DNA of 64,000 nucleotides from Trileptium ribeirensis (taxonomy: Eukaryota; Nematoda; Enoplea; Enoplida; Thoracostomopsidae): NCBI GenBank assembly GCA_030248225.1, contig JASANE010007153.1, positions 1 to 64,000 of the forward strand, given 5' to 3'. Made by a program: the position numbers and the translations under genes. Shown here piece by piece: positions 21,890 to 36,800 of the stretch (position 1 is the first letter of the stretch; the number at the start of each line of letters is the position of its first letter). Under the pieces are notes generated by a model. That model saw nothing but the letters and a program-made list of their open reading frames with translations. It did no database searches and was not told the origin of the DNA.

Positions 21890-24800
21890 CTACAAATAAA
21901 TAATAATGTATAAATTATCCCAATCTAAGGTTTAGTTAAAGCTTGACAAATGTAAATGCGTTTCACATTGCCGCCCCAATTCTAACAAAAATCAATTCTC
22001 TGAATCTACGATGCACTACTAATAGCACATGACAAAGATGTATTCAAGTAGTATGTAATTAAAAAATATTTTGCTAATATTATGAAGCTCGAACGTTTTG
22101 AAATACTATGACTATATAGATACGTCATGTACTTAGATTCTTTTATAAGTACAAAAAGGTCACAGATATTTCAGGCATGATTTGGCACATTTTTCTCAAC
22201 ACGTTACGATTTAGAAAATATTCTATAACATATTTTGATGTTGAAATTGAGCCGCCATGCTACAAAAATGATCAACCTCTTCCCAGGAAATACAAATAAT
22301 ATTGAGTTGGGCTAATATCTAGCTGAAAGGGCTGTTTTTGGTAAATTCCTTCCATGTATAGGCCCCGAAAATTTTTGGTAATTAAACGCTAGTGCCTTGT
22401 GTAAAATTTATGATACAAATATAAAGTCTTGCATAAGCTAATCTTAAGGATGTTGTTTAATTAAGGGCGATGCTACAAACGGGGTGAGACTGTTCCCAAG
22501 AAATATGGATAATGCTGAAGAGTCGGGCTGACACCGAAATTGGCAAACGAATATCTGAATAAAATTATCTCCATTGAGGTACCAAGAATCTTTGGCAACT
22601 CCAAGATATTTCCATATTACAGATTTATGTTAAACAGTTCTGGTTTATAATGGGGTTCTAAAGAGGCCCGGTGCGCTCACGATAAAAGCGAAGGGAGGAT
22701 GCAAAAAGTGCTTGCATGTAAAAGTCATAAATGGACCTCAACCACAATGTCGTGATTATTTATAGTTAAATCGCTTGACGGAATACCAACAAAACCAAAA
22801 CGTTTCTTGCTAAATTAAAAAAACGACGCTGCACAAACAATAATACATTACCATGCATGCTGACGTTCCTAGGTCTAGAGGTTAGCAGAAGTCGGCGGGG
22901 GGTGCTGAATAAAGTTGACGACCTACCCCATCCCCCCACCCCTTTTTGCTAGTTTTCACTAACAAATTTTGCTTTCGCCAAAATTATCCGCGCACCTTCG
23001 ACGCGGAGCGGGAGTAGGAGATATCCTCAAAGGGGTACGCCAGGATCTTCGGGAGGACGTAGCCCTCCTGAACCCCTGCTTCAGCATGTAAGTACATTAT
23101 TCGTCATGTTTGCTTTCACTCAAACACAACTAGAAACGGAATGTTAAATTGTATTTGTCATTAGTAATGAATTTTTTCATCAATATTATAATACTGAGTT
23201 TAATGTGCAATATCGCAGTTTCAAAATGTACCACTCGGCCATTCAGTTTTGTATATAGTACTCCTTAGAAATGGCTGTTATTCGTTCGATTTTGCCGATA
23301 GGTTTCCCGAGAGGCGTTCGAATTTTGTTCGAGACTTCTTCGCGAATACATTTCTGTCGATTACTGTGCTATGTTCGTTCGAAACTCTGCTGTCAGTGTT
23401 GACAAGTAAAGTAAGATGAACTAGTTTTTTTATCACTTTAATGAAATATTGTTTTGACAGTAGCAATCAATTTCGTCGCTGTACATAAATGCTGTAGCAC
23501 TGAGTTTCCAATATAATTGCACCTTCCGAAATGATAGTCGGACTTCTAGTTTTGCTGAGAATTAACTAGTTCTAGGTTGAATATACCTCAAAACTTCTAA
23601 TGCATATTTTAGAAAAACTGTCGCTTGTACCCAGGCAACCCGAAAGAAGTACCTAAATGCAGAAGATGTGAAACGGTGCAATTATTGTTCTCATTAATCA
23701 TAAAGGTATCAAACGGAAATGTCACAAAACTTGCCATTTTATTGGACAGTTTTCCATGCCCCCCAGTTAGCAAATAGATCCCTCATTTTCCATTTTGTGC
23801 GGAGCAGTCACTAATAAGTGAAGAGATTTTACAGTCATTGGTTTTTACTGTGTTTATTGTATTTAACGGGTGCTCAGAAACTCAATTTCGACCAAGAATT
23901 AGGCTATGAACCCAGATTAGCCACGGTAGCCCGTTTTCCATCACCTGCTAATTACTACATTGTTAGACATTTTTTGGAATAGTGTAATTTTCGATTTGGT
24001 TATTATCGTTCTCTCTGAACCATATGAAAATTTGCTGACAGACATAATCACATTTGGCAGCAGTAGTATTTTACAGCATACTAAACAGGACCGTTGGGCA
24101 ATGGCATAGCTCCATAACAAATTCTGGACTAACAGTACTTCAATTTTTTTGTAGGTAAGCTAGTGTTTAATTAATTAGCGTTATCTCTCGGTGCTATAAA
24201 TTATTGTGTAGCAGAGATGGAGAAAAGGTTCTTGGGGAAATAGAGTTAAAAGTAAAGAACTAATAAAAAGGTACCACAGTGAACAAAACGACGGAAAATA
24301 TTTTTGTTATGCAAATACACGAAGCCCGCCGGTTTACAGGCACAAAATTCCAGCATTTTCCAAGATTTTTTTGCTAATTTCCCAGGATATATTTCTTAGT
24401 TTGCAAGGAGTTTTTCAGAAAATGGCATTTAGCTTTCGGCATTACTATGTATATCACTTATAAAATCAATCTGAAACACAAAAAATTATATAAATGGACC
24501 CTCAATAACCCGAAATCTAGTTACATTTATATACATCTAAAATATCTGAAAACATATAAATGTATACAAAAGCCTTATATCAAGACGCGGTGGCTGCCAA
24601 TTTTAGATTTTTTATTTGTAATTGAAATTTATTTATAAGTGATTAAGGTACGTGGCGATGCAAGGGGAAATGCCGCTTTTATCAGTGTAACGCAGAACGA
24701 ATTATAGGCCGAGAATAATCGATCAATATTCTTCGTTTAGCAATTGAACAGAGCATCGAGTGTGTTGCAAACTTCAAATCCTAGAACCAGATCGTGAGAA

Positions 24801-27800
24801 GAAATTGTATGAATTTCCAGAGTTTCGCATTTTTCCACTACAGCGTTTGCGAATCCCAGGGTTTTCCAAGACGCGGGCACCCAGCAAATAGGATCAAGAA
24901 TGTTGCTGCATTTACGGTACAGTTTACTAGCTAATCTTGGCACAAAATGAAAAAAACTATTAAACATTTCGAAATGCAGATATCCAAGAGTGGCGACACC
25001 GGAACTTAGATTCCGGAAAAAATTAGCCGGGAGCAAAACAAGTAACCGGAACACGAATCTTGTCGGGAACGGAATTGCAGTTACTCCCAGTATATAATAT
25101 GCACACAATTAATTCCCCAACAGCTAACATCATTGCTAAAAAGGCATGAGAAAGCACCCCTGGATCAGAATCAGGGAGTGGCGAACTTTGGACATGAAGT
25201 AGTGGGTGCCCTGGAGCGATTGGCAGGGGCTTCGACACCAAAAATTCACTGTTTTAGCGGAAACCAATCGTTAAATTAATTAATAAATACGACAGAAGCA
25301 CTGCAAAGTGTCTATCTAATGAAATTAAACACAATTACTTTTAAAGTAATTCCTAAGCTAATTTAATCGAATTTTGAAAGTTGAAATGTGATTTTACTAC
25401 AATTTTTGCCAACATCATTATCTCAACTAGCAGGAGGAAATGTTTTTACCGTATCAGGCGTTTAGTCAGTGTAGGCAAAAATTTTGATAGCAACACAAAC
25501 TCGGAGGCACCCGTTTCTGCAGGGGAGAACCGAAAAATTCCTGGGGCCGCTACCCCATTCTGGAGGAGTTAGGGCATGTTATATGTACGTATGTGCACTG
25601 TGAGTCCCAAAAATCCCAAAGGTACCATACACTCCCAAAAGTCTGGTGGACCAGCTAATACAGAGCTTAATCAATATATAACTAATTGAAAAAAATGTAA
25701 AATTTTTGCAATTGTTGCCGAGATTTAAGTATAGCGCCATGCAGTACCTCAGAGGCGTAACTACATACCCAACGTCCATTTAAAACAACGAAAATATTGC
25801 GTTTAACCCGGTTAGCTATCGCTATGTGCCCATCGTTCACTCCCAAAATCAATGGGTTTATTAATATTTTGTTTCATTTTACTTTACTGATAAGACCAGG
25901 TTCTGGTTTTGGTCCCGCTTCCGACTGAAAAGTACAGTACCGGATCCGCTAATATCGGTTCAGATTACTAGCTGATACATAATAGCCTTACAATAAAAGA
26001 AATGTTTCAGCTTGCATTTCAAGCATGGCTATAAATATATGAAACAGGATATCAGCCACGCAGATAACATACATATTACGCTTACATCGTGATCTTTTAC
26101 AACAATTATGTTGTAACTGAAAACGAATAATGAATGAATTATTGCCAAAATACCTGTTTGCACTGAGGACATTCCACAGCGTTTAATTTCTGGCGATCGC
26201 ATTGACGCCTGACCACATCTTTGTACTTGTATGGTGCTTTTTTGTCTTGCATAGCAGGCCTAAAATATATTTTAATAATAAAATTATTTTTTTTAATATT
26301 CTTAAGGTAAAATTTACGTTTCTTCTACTGATAAACACATGAATACTGTAACGAAAGCCATAACATCTTTTTAAGAATATAGTTACAATATTCTTTCACT
26401 ATCCGGGGTTCAAGACTGAGGGGCATTTTGATTCGCGACAGAACATATATATAATACGAATGAAGAAATGCATACTTTAAAAAAATTGATAACTGATGAA
26501 GGTATCACTTTGTGTCTACAGCAGAGGAACTCCCACTTTCCAAATCTGTCCATATTCGTCAGAATTTTCCTGTGTTTGATCTCCACTTGCCCGGGAACCC
26601 CACACATTAGATCAAATCCTCGATTTCTTAATGTCCCTAAATTAAGGTTTTCTCTACAGCAAATATTTTATTAAATACAGGCGCGAAACCAGCTTAGCGC
26701 TAGTTCAAGGCCACAAGCTTTCTTTTGAGCCGCGCCTTAAACAAAATATATACTGGGCTCTCCAAATTGAGGGGGAGGGTTGGCATTTGTAGGTGCTCTC
26801 TGGCAAAAACAATGTGTTCCCTGTTGGTGCCCCGGCAAAATTTTAGTCTCACATCGGTTTAACGCCTCTTGGCAAATTTTTTTGTTTCCCACTCGGTAAA
26901 AATACCACCAAACGACACAAAATCTGATGAAATTTTTTGTCAAAATTTGCATCAACATCGCCTTTTCTCTCCATCAAAAACGTTTCCGGCATGATTTCTA
27001 TTGCTATTTTTCTCTTGGTAAATGCCCCCTGGTTCCGAACTAGGGGACCCCGGTTCATGCCTCCTGATAAAATTTTCATCAAGTAGAGAGCCCGGTACCT
27101 TTACGCTTCAAAAATACTTGAAATTTGAAATATGTAGTATTTTGGTACAAAATTTTGCTTCCCACCTTGAAACATTCCTCGAAAATGAACATGGGATCCC
27201 TACTTTTCGGAAGGCCGTGGGCAGGCCAGACAAGCCCCTTTAGAAGGTAAAACAAGAAATGTTAATTATGTAGTAGGCAGGGAGTAACCGGAATTCCGGT
27301 TCCGGCGAAAATCGTGTTCCGGTTCCGGCAAAGGGCAAAAACCATACCGGAACCGGAATTCCGGTTTAAAAATTTTCCACGTTTTTTCCTTCATCCTGTA
27401 ATCCAAACATATGTAATATATATTATACAATGATCAAGCTCCAATACAACCAAGCCAAAGAAAAGATTAACTAACCAATTAGCCGCAGAAGTACTTAGGG
27501 TATGCTTGGCTAACATAAATTGCGTCAAGTACCTGCCAGTGCGCTTGTAAACTTGGTAAATCAGTCTAAATTGAAGTAAACTAACGTTATCTGCAACGCA
27601 GCTGAAAACTGCTTTCTTGGCAATGCACTGTATTTATTGAAACTGTGCGAGCAGCATCACAGTGTGTCTCATTTATAGCATTCTGATTAGAAAGTTATCA
27701 TCATTATGATCTAACTGATGGGCACTGTTTGTCCAACGCTAGCCTAAACAGTGTCCCTGACCACTGATCAGAAAATTACCTTCTATCTATTATTTTCCCT

Positions 27801-30800
27801 TAGAATCATATAAACCAATAATTTTAAGTTTCCTACAGAAGAACATGCAACAAACGTATGTATAGTAAAGGAAGGCGACTGGAGACAGAGCGAAAGTGTG
27901 TATTCTACGCTCCAAGCTCTGTAAGCACATTCGATGTGATGCAGTATACGCAATGGTGTTTAGTGGAAGACATTTTTTGTTCTGAATGTCCAAAAACCGA
28001 CATATTTGATCGATAAATAAACATTATTAGCTTCCTCAGTCTCTTTAAAGTTTGAGAAAGGCAATAATACCATCGCAATACATTAAGTTTAATGTAAAAG
28101 TTATTTTTAATGCATTTCAAATCCACTATACCTTCATTTCTTCCATCATCTGTTTTACTATATATAAATTTCGAAGACCAGGTTCCGGTTCCGGTTTAAA
28201 TGAACGGTTCCGGTTATTCCCTGGTAGTAGGGTCATTTCACGAAACCATGCACTTGAAACACCATTTTTGAAGCCAAAATGAAACGTCTTCGTATGTACA
28301 GTGTCTAGACCCCTTTCGACATAAAAACCCTGAATTTTTCGAATATCGATGTCTCTATGCAAAACAAGCTACCTAAAACTTGCTTCAGAGGTCGCAAAGG
28401 GTACCCATGGGGTCAAATTTCAATCCGAAATAAGTTATTATTTTGTAGGGTAGCGCAATGACAAGTGAACCATGGTCTGTTTGTATGCAAGTCGGACCAA
28501 AAGGGTCACGGTCAAGCCATTTGGAGACCTTGCCACCTAAAATTGGTGCAGCTAGGGCACTTTTATGGTGAAAAATCGACTAAGTTATAATAAGCCTGTC
28601 TGGACACAATAAAGAAAACTAAGCACGGTAACATACAATGAGAAAAGTTGTATTGAAAAAGTTATATACCTGCGTAGTTAATATTATTTGCCCAACTCAA
28701 TTTGTAATACTCGCCCGAGATGACGGCTGATTACTGATCTGTCCACAGCCCTCTGAAAAGTGGAGGGGGCTCCTAGGGGCCTCCATGTTCGTTGTCCGGG
28801 GAAATTTCAAAATGGGGGAATAAATTATCCTTAAAAAACCAAACATTTTCATATTTTCATGTAGTTTTACTGCCGTGTATGTATTTTCAAGCTATAAAAC
28901 GGCGTTTGAGCAATAGAATTAGTGTCAATGTTTAAACATTTTGCATACAAAAACATAAATATTCAAACATAAAAATTTTGTATTTAGTTGAACATGGGGA
29001 TTCCACAACCCCCAGTGCAATAACATCTACGACGTTCACTCACTCAAAAAGCGGCAGGCATTTCAACTAGTGGCGTATATGATGGTTGATTTCCTACTGT
29101 ATACATGTAGTGCGGATATTAAAATGAGCGCATCAGCTACAAACATTAAGGACACTGGTGCAACCATTGCACATAAAATATGGCCATTACATATTATGAA
29201 TAATAGCAACATGTTAGCAACCGTTTGTTTTTACATTAAGTATATATATTTTTGAGAAATAGTTTTATGTACATTCACGCTGTGGAATGAAAGCAAATCT
29301 TTCATGAACAATTGATCAGAAAATTTAATCTAGAATTTTAAAAATAGCCTTTAATATATCCTTGAGCGTTACTTGTATGTATGCATGTACAACATACAAT
29401 GATAGCGAGTATAATCACAGTTTAGGTTGTGAATGTCGGCCAAAAAGCAAATTCTGGCAAAATTGCTACTACTAATAAATTAAATCAAAACAAGACCTAT
29501 TATAACTAGTACTGAGATCGTGGCAAGTCGAACGAACTTCGCTATTGTAGTCTTCTTGAGAACCGCGTTGAATATTGTTTGTTTCGTTTGCTAAAACAAA
29601 TGTTTTTACAGACGACGCACCGTTTTACTGCAACATCATAACGAATAAAACTGAATATTAATATGTGAATAAATTTGTTCAAATTCTGTAGGCAATTACA
29701 TATAACTGCAGCACTACAAAATTACAAGAGTAATATTAATGCAACAGGAAAGCTCTTAAAAATACATCAAATTTTACATAATAATATAACTTATGCTTAA
29801 TGTAGACACGTTCGCAAGAAGCATTAAAAACTTATGAAGAAGAACAATTATGTCCTGTTACTTTACCCTAAAAGTCAGTACTTTAACGAAAATGATACGA
29901 GCATTTTAGTCAGGTATCAGAACCATACGACCTATTACTACTTCCTCTAACGCCAAAAAGTCAAAACTTTTGCAATTTATAAATCGAATTTTATAAAAAC
30001 ATAATTATTTATAAAGTCACTTTACGCAAATACAAGCTACATACCACGCAAATACAATTTATTGCTTTTAGTGTATTCAGCAACCCACAAAACCTATAGA
30101 ACCATTATACTCCTCACATCACTTATATCGAAAAAGTGGCAAAATTTGATTATTTTGGTGGCAATATTAATATTTTAAGCAAAATTTGACAAATTTAACT
30201 CTTGCGCACTCCCAGAGAGTTGATAATATACCTGATGTAGCTGCAAAACAATGAAACCAGCGCCTTTAAATTCCCTATAAGTCCACTGTTCAACCCCAAC
30301 CAGCAAGCAACTTAATTTGTCAAAATAATTTTTAAATTCAATCTGTGGCGGTATTTATCAAAACTTGACTGAACTAAATATAATGCGAGTCAGAAATGAC
30401 CGTCGCATTTCGAGCAAGCGAGTCTTACGCGACCCGAGAGTGGGTCTCGATTAAATGGCGGAAAAGTGGAATAAAAAGAAATCATTTTGAATGGTCTATT
30501 TTATAAGTTACATCAAGAAGATAAATTGTCGCAGCACACAAATATCGCCAGTCCATAAAACTTGAATTATTTGTTGACTGTATTGTAATGTTCAACAAAA
30601 GTAGCAATAACCCAATAATGCACAGAAACTGACTATAACCACCTTTTGAACCTCTCCATTCACCTCCTTACAGCATTCCTATCTGTACAGCGATTTATGT
30701 GCAGACCAAACCAGAAACGACGACCCAGTTTTGATTGAATATTTCAATCGAATATTTTAACACTATAGCAAGTCCTCCAACAATTTTTTTCACACGCTTT

Positions 30801-33800
30801 TCGAATCAATTTTTCGTTCATTACTAATACAACATTCATGTTAAATTTTTTATGCTCACATTCATTAACTTTCTACGTTATTTTGAACCGAGCGGTGGTT
30901 GTTTCAGGCAATGTCTCCGCGACACAAAACAGTAAAATTAAGAGTTTGTATTTACTTTGCTTTATTTACTATATTCACAACTTATACTTATTGTGGTAAT
31001 CGTAAGCAAACGCGAAGCAATACCATCTGCTCAACTAGAACAAGTTATTCTTTAAATTTTCTTTATGTTTTTCATTATTAATAACAATAACATTAGTCAA
31101 CAATAATTATGTTCACAAACGATTATTGACTGACGACTGCGATCAGCAATGATTGGCAAAAAGGTAATATAAAATTTTCAGTTTATATCTGCAAACTTAC
31201 ACAGGAGGCAGGAGTTTATAATAATTTAGCAGTTTAGTGCTACAATACTAATTAATTTATCCGTTCACACAGCTACATAAAACTGTTGAAATACATGTAT
31301 TGTTGTGTTACAAGAGGGAACATGTCTTCTTGTACAGATGCTGTTCTCTTGAGAGTTCATGTTCACAGATATATGCAGTTGCTCCTTCCAGACGGAAAAC
31401 AGCAGGGTTGCTAATTTCTTGTCCGGTTGAACTACATGAAATGAAATATATGTCGAATGAAAATGCACCAAATGCTTACACTGCGTCGGCGACACAACAG
31501 CACACAAACAGAGCACAAACATGGCCATGGCTGGAGTCTGCATACTCCCAGTTATAACGGTATACAGTGTTTATCGTACATTATCCAACTAGATAAATCG
31601 TCTAATAGACTAAAGATCCGGCTTGATTGCTGTAGTTTAGAAAAATTTCAAAGATACTTATTCATCCCTGATCAACATACACCTAATGTAAGTTCAGCAT
31701 CAAAACATTGTTTTTATAAACATGGTGTTTTCAACATTGTTTAAATATTATTTAGCTCTATTAAATACCTGTGTAAGCCTGTATTAAATACTAATCTCAA
31801 ACTGTGCATAAATGACAAAAGTTGAGGAAACACGTGCAATGTTGGATTAGTGTTTTGACCATCTAACAAACGAAATGAGAAATCTTTGCAAAACAAAATA
31901 TATAAATGTGCCTCTGATAGTGCAAAGCATTGTCTGAGTGTCTTTGTAATGAACTTGGGGAATCCAAAAACAATAGTCAGGACTGACGCTCTAACTTAAA
32001 ACCTTTGCATTATTAAAAGTTTTACTTTAAACATATACTTATATAAATATGGCCATAATAATATGCGCAAAATACATAAATCGCTAATCAGGATCACAAC
32101 TAATGCTAATCGATAAACTTTTAGGCGGTTTTAGCTCAAAAGGCTGTTTGGATAACACACAGTTACGGATAGAAATATAACAAATTTTCAGCGAATCGTT
32201 CGCGAACATTTCCCCAAAAATTCGGGAATAGCAATTAACCAGCTGTTAACTACTTTTCGTGGATTATTCAAGAAAAATTTTATTTTATTTCTGTCCGTAT
32301 ATATCGGCCATTCTTACGTGTTTTGACACCGTTCTGCGAAGGATCCACGCTGTCATCCAAGTAGTTACCATCTACAACTTCCAAACTTTGATAATCAATA
32401 ATGGTTATGTCGTCGCACGCTGCGAATGAAGAAACATTGCCAAATCCTGACGGGGACGTATCCATATTTTGTATATTTGCACTTGTAGATGAGCAAACCG
32501 ACTGCCGGCTACTTCGCCACACCGGAGACACGCGGTGCGAAAATAGACCGCCTTTGCTCAAAGTGGACTGCACTAGCTTCTTTGAGTAGCGCCCAAATTT
32601 CTTCCTGCAATATAATACTTATCCCACAACCCATTTAATTCGCAATGTCAACATCAGTATAATTATAGAAAAAAATTAGCAGTATAGAAAATAACAATAG
32701 TTTCTGTCGCCAATTTTATGTTCAGACTTATATTTGAATTCAGTTCGTAGTAAGTGAGTCGAACGAAGCGAAGAATTCTTACTGCGCGTATTGTTGTGAA
32801 ATCGGACGTCTATTATTGAGTTTTTAGGAATGACACACATAACTCAACAGCAATATCTTACTTAATTACATAGCTGATATTAGTCTATTTTGTAGAGCAA
32901 ATCATTCTGTACTTATCTGCATTATGATGTGGTGTATCATTATTAACGCTTCAGGGTTGTGTCCAAAATAGAGTTTTGAATAGGCCATGAGACCTATAAA
33001 AAGGACGAAAACAATAATTCGTAACCATTCGAGCAATATGGTTTTGTTATTGTCATATTTTGTACAGCAATTTACCCTCTGTGTCGATGCACATACTGGG
33101 TTCCTAAATACGCAATAATGATGATATCGTAAACTATTCATGCAACATGGCTGATATTAGGCCCATTCCTGAATTGATTTTCATTACGGCAGTGTAAATC
33201 TTTCCAAATTACATACTCAATAGTCAGAATTCACTAGCTTGATGATAATGCAAGTTACTAACTGGTGGCTCCGTTTGGGACCACCTGACAAAATTTTTGG
33301 CTCCCAAAACACCACTTTTACAAAATCCCTTAAAAAGTTGATTTTCAACAAAAAATTGGATAGACGTTTTTTGCAGTTTCTAAGATCACTTATTAAAAAT
33401 TTTAGCGTTTTCGCTGAAAAATATCATGTTTTAACGACACCCTACATCGCCCCCAAGTTCAAGCCAGGCCCCAATTGTTCAAGTCCTCTGGCAAAATCCG
33501 TCCTACTCACCCCCAGTTCCGAACAGGGATCACAGTTTTATGGTCTCTGGCAAAATCTTCAGCGAGTGGGGAAGCCAGGTATACAGCTTGCCCTCGTCAA
33601 GGATAACTGTTATCTCACGCGTGAGCGATCGCTCATTCGGAATTTTAGCTACTTAAAAGAATAACAATTCGACTTTCAACTGGTTTTGAGAGATCCGTAA
33701 ACGAATGTCGAACAATCGACAGTAATTTTTCGCCAGCATTGCGAACTGTGAATACGGTTTAATTTACGCTACTGCACTCTCTATAAATGATTGTCCGTTT

Positions 33801-36800
33801 ACAAACAAAAGATCATTGAAAAGAAACGTAACAAAATCTATCCGCGAACAAGTTTAAAACAAATATTGAACCGCCATGAAGCATGAAGATTTATCGAACG
33901 AACACTCCTCATTTCTGGCAAGCACCCGGCTAGTCCAAAGTGGGGGGCGCCATTTTCGGCTGCCCAGGGCAAAACGGATATACCCCCGGCTCAAAGCCCC
34001 CTGCTGAGAAAAATTAACGTCTAAACGCCCCAAAATCCGGCAAAAAAATTGGGCCACCGATTAAAATTTTCGAAGTTTGGACTAGCCAGAGCACTGTCAT
34101 ATCAACAAGGATTGCTATCATTGTTCATATCAATCAATACAAGAGGCTTCATAAGATTAACGTAGCTATACTAATGCGGGCTTTGTTCACGCAACCACAC
34201 AATCTTAACTACGTACCCCATGTAGTTGTGCCACATTGGTCTAGGGAAATATTTAACGTGTTTTTATGAAACGTTTTATTCAACTTCAGCCTGCGTCATA
34301 GTGACAGCCACAGGATCGAAGCTAGAAAAGCTAAGAGTGCGAGTCAAATTTATGAATTTTTGATTTTAACTGAGTTATAGCTAAAAACTTGTCGAAACTT
34401 TGCATTTTTCAGAAAGCTCCATCGAGAATCGCAGATTTTTGCCTTTTTAGTTTACAGTTGATTTTTGGGTTATCCATAGTTTTGAAATCGGCGTTTGGTG
34501 TTGCAGATTGTAATTTAGAATAGTGGCTTAAATTAGAAAAACCAGTAGTGCTCGTGTCTCGGCCCTATCGTGTGTTTGATCATTAATTTGGTCAGTTTAA
34601 CCCATTGCGTCATGAATTAATTTGTATTTTGACTACCGTTGGACAAAAGGTTGCCGTACCCGAGCGGATTTTGTTATATTTCCGATTGCTGGCCACCAAG
34701 CTAAGACGAAACCCGATTCTCGGACCCGAAGTAGCCCTCATAACGCGAGTGAATAGCAATACGCAGGCAAACGTACCCTATAGCAACTAGCTAAGTTAAT
34801 GCATTTAGTTCTGTTGTATTAGATTCCACAAAAGCATGTGCGTGAAATGGTATAAAGATTTGTGTACTTTGTGTTAAAATATACGTACCAGGCACGGAAT
34901 AACCGGATAGATAGATTTAACTATACTGGGCTAGAAAAACATGCGGGAACATGAATGACATGTCCATTGCATCAGCCTGTTAAACTGTGAATGACGTCAG
35001 AATCTGGGATTTAAAAAATGTGAAAGTGCAAAGTGTTACCTTGTCTTGGATTACCTAAGACGTTGTATTCCGTTTTAATCATGGTTTTCGACAGCAAGCC
35101 TATCAGTACCGAGAATAAACCTACATAACTTCTTAATGTTGTAATCTCTCAAGCCTTCTATATTATCTGACCTTCTCTTCTGAGGCGCTCTGTAGTGATA
35201 TCTTTTTGCCATGACTTTGTGTTAACACTCAGAAAGAAGTTGACGAAACCTTCTACAGGGTTTCCGTGATCTTTGTCCTGGAACAAACAAGCAGCGGCAG
35301 CATTAATTACTGTATTCCCTAGAATTTCTCTCCGACTCTCTGCAAACCTAGGACAAGCACACAGAAAGCGTTCTGATGTCTCGTCGATGCCACAATGAGA
35401 GCAATGTTTATTTCCTGTAACTTCTAACTTATGTAGGTGGAAGTTTAGACAGCTATACCCCGTTCTTCCCTGAACGCACTGTCTTATTCTGTCTTTCGTT
35501 AATCCTAACAAATAATTACTATATTTCTTATTCGGCGTACTAATGATACTCTTTGTCTGTTTATACGTTGCTTCCTGCATCCATCTAGTAACAAACTTTC
35601 TATATAGTCAAGCTTTTATCCTTGTTGCAACTTTTTTCCTTGAGATTTGAAGGATAGGTTCTGGTCCTACAGGTAGCTTTGATGAACCTCTTCGGGCTAG
35701 CTAATCAGCGGTTTCATTTCCTTCTGTTACTATGACCTGGTGTGACGAATTACTCTACACATATCAAGATTTTGCTTTTTGTACAATTTTTTACGTGTGA
35801 ACTTTGCGAATGTTTCATACAAATAGTGGGAAAGTTGGCCATGGGAAAATTGTAAAATTTGCGTCATCTGTTAGATGTTCCGTGTCTTGGTTCTGGTGCA
35901 TATCATGTGAAATGTTTATTCTGAATGTATATGCGATTGCTCAGTGTGATGGTTATTAACTGTGTGAGGTTCGAAAAGCGCAATATATCATGCAAGGTGT
36001 AATATATATAGCTTTAAACTTCTGCGTGTGTATACGTGTTTCTACATGTGTGTGGTATGCCAACACGATATTGTGCGTATTGAAACATTTTATGCCAACG
36101 CGATATTGTGTGCTAAAACATGTGAGTATTTTTATATGCGATGTCGTAAGTATCATCTGTATTGGAATCTAAAAGTAGTTACGGCTTTTTAAACAAACTT
36201 CTAGCAGGCTTAGATTAAAAAAACATATATTGGAACTGTATAGACAGGGGGGATGGTTTGGGCATATGCGAGTTTTGATGTCAAATGCCTTTGGGCACAC
36301 TATTGATTATACATACCAAATTTGGCCACAATTGGCCCACGCGTTAAAAAGTTACAGACCTCACCCACTGTATAATTTCTGGCCCTAATAATTTTATTAA
36401 TTCTTGGAATTATTAAGATTAAGAGAGTTTAAAACAATTAAAAATTTTAAAATTTGTGTGCCAGGGCTATAGTTTAGATACCTATCGAATTTGAGTGTAA
36501 GCCCTGGGTGCCTTAGATAATTACACTTACATTAGCGGATATGTAAGTGTATTTCTGCTGGATTTTCCAAAATTTGTTATGAGTTAGGGATTCGGGGAAT
36601 TTCATAAAAACGGGTTCTTTAACGCAAAAATTTAAGTTTAAGTTAGAGAGCAAAATTTTAAATTCTTAGAATTTCTAGCCCTGAACTATAGGAACCAGGC
36701 CTTAGAGAAATTCCTAGGTTTTGGGTCCAGATTAAAAGTTTATTTAAAGGCTTGCACTGTGAGCTTAAGGCCTCAGTTGGTACAATCGGTGAAAGAAAGT

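Noticed and set aside
22511..22545. Second hammerhead-like core (CTGAAGA ... CGAAA)
   Set aside because: The intervening bases do not form a stem II that ends directly at GAAA (three unpaired bases remain), and no stem I or III partner was found.
24737..25108. 123-codon minus-strand frame
   Set aside because: It overlaps a degenerate hAT end and has no recognisable motif.
33239..33664. 141-codon plus-strand frame
   Set aside because: It runs through C-rich dispersed-repeat phrases found elsewhere in non-coding context, with no domain and no splice support.
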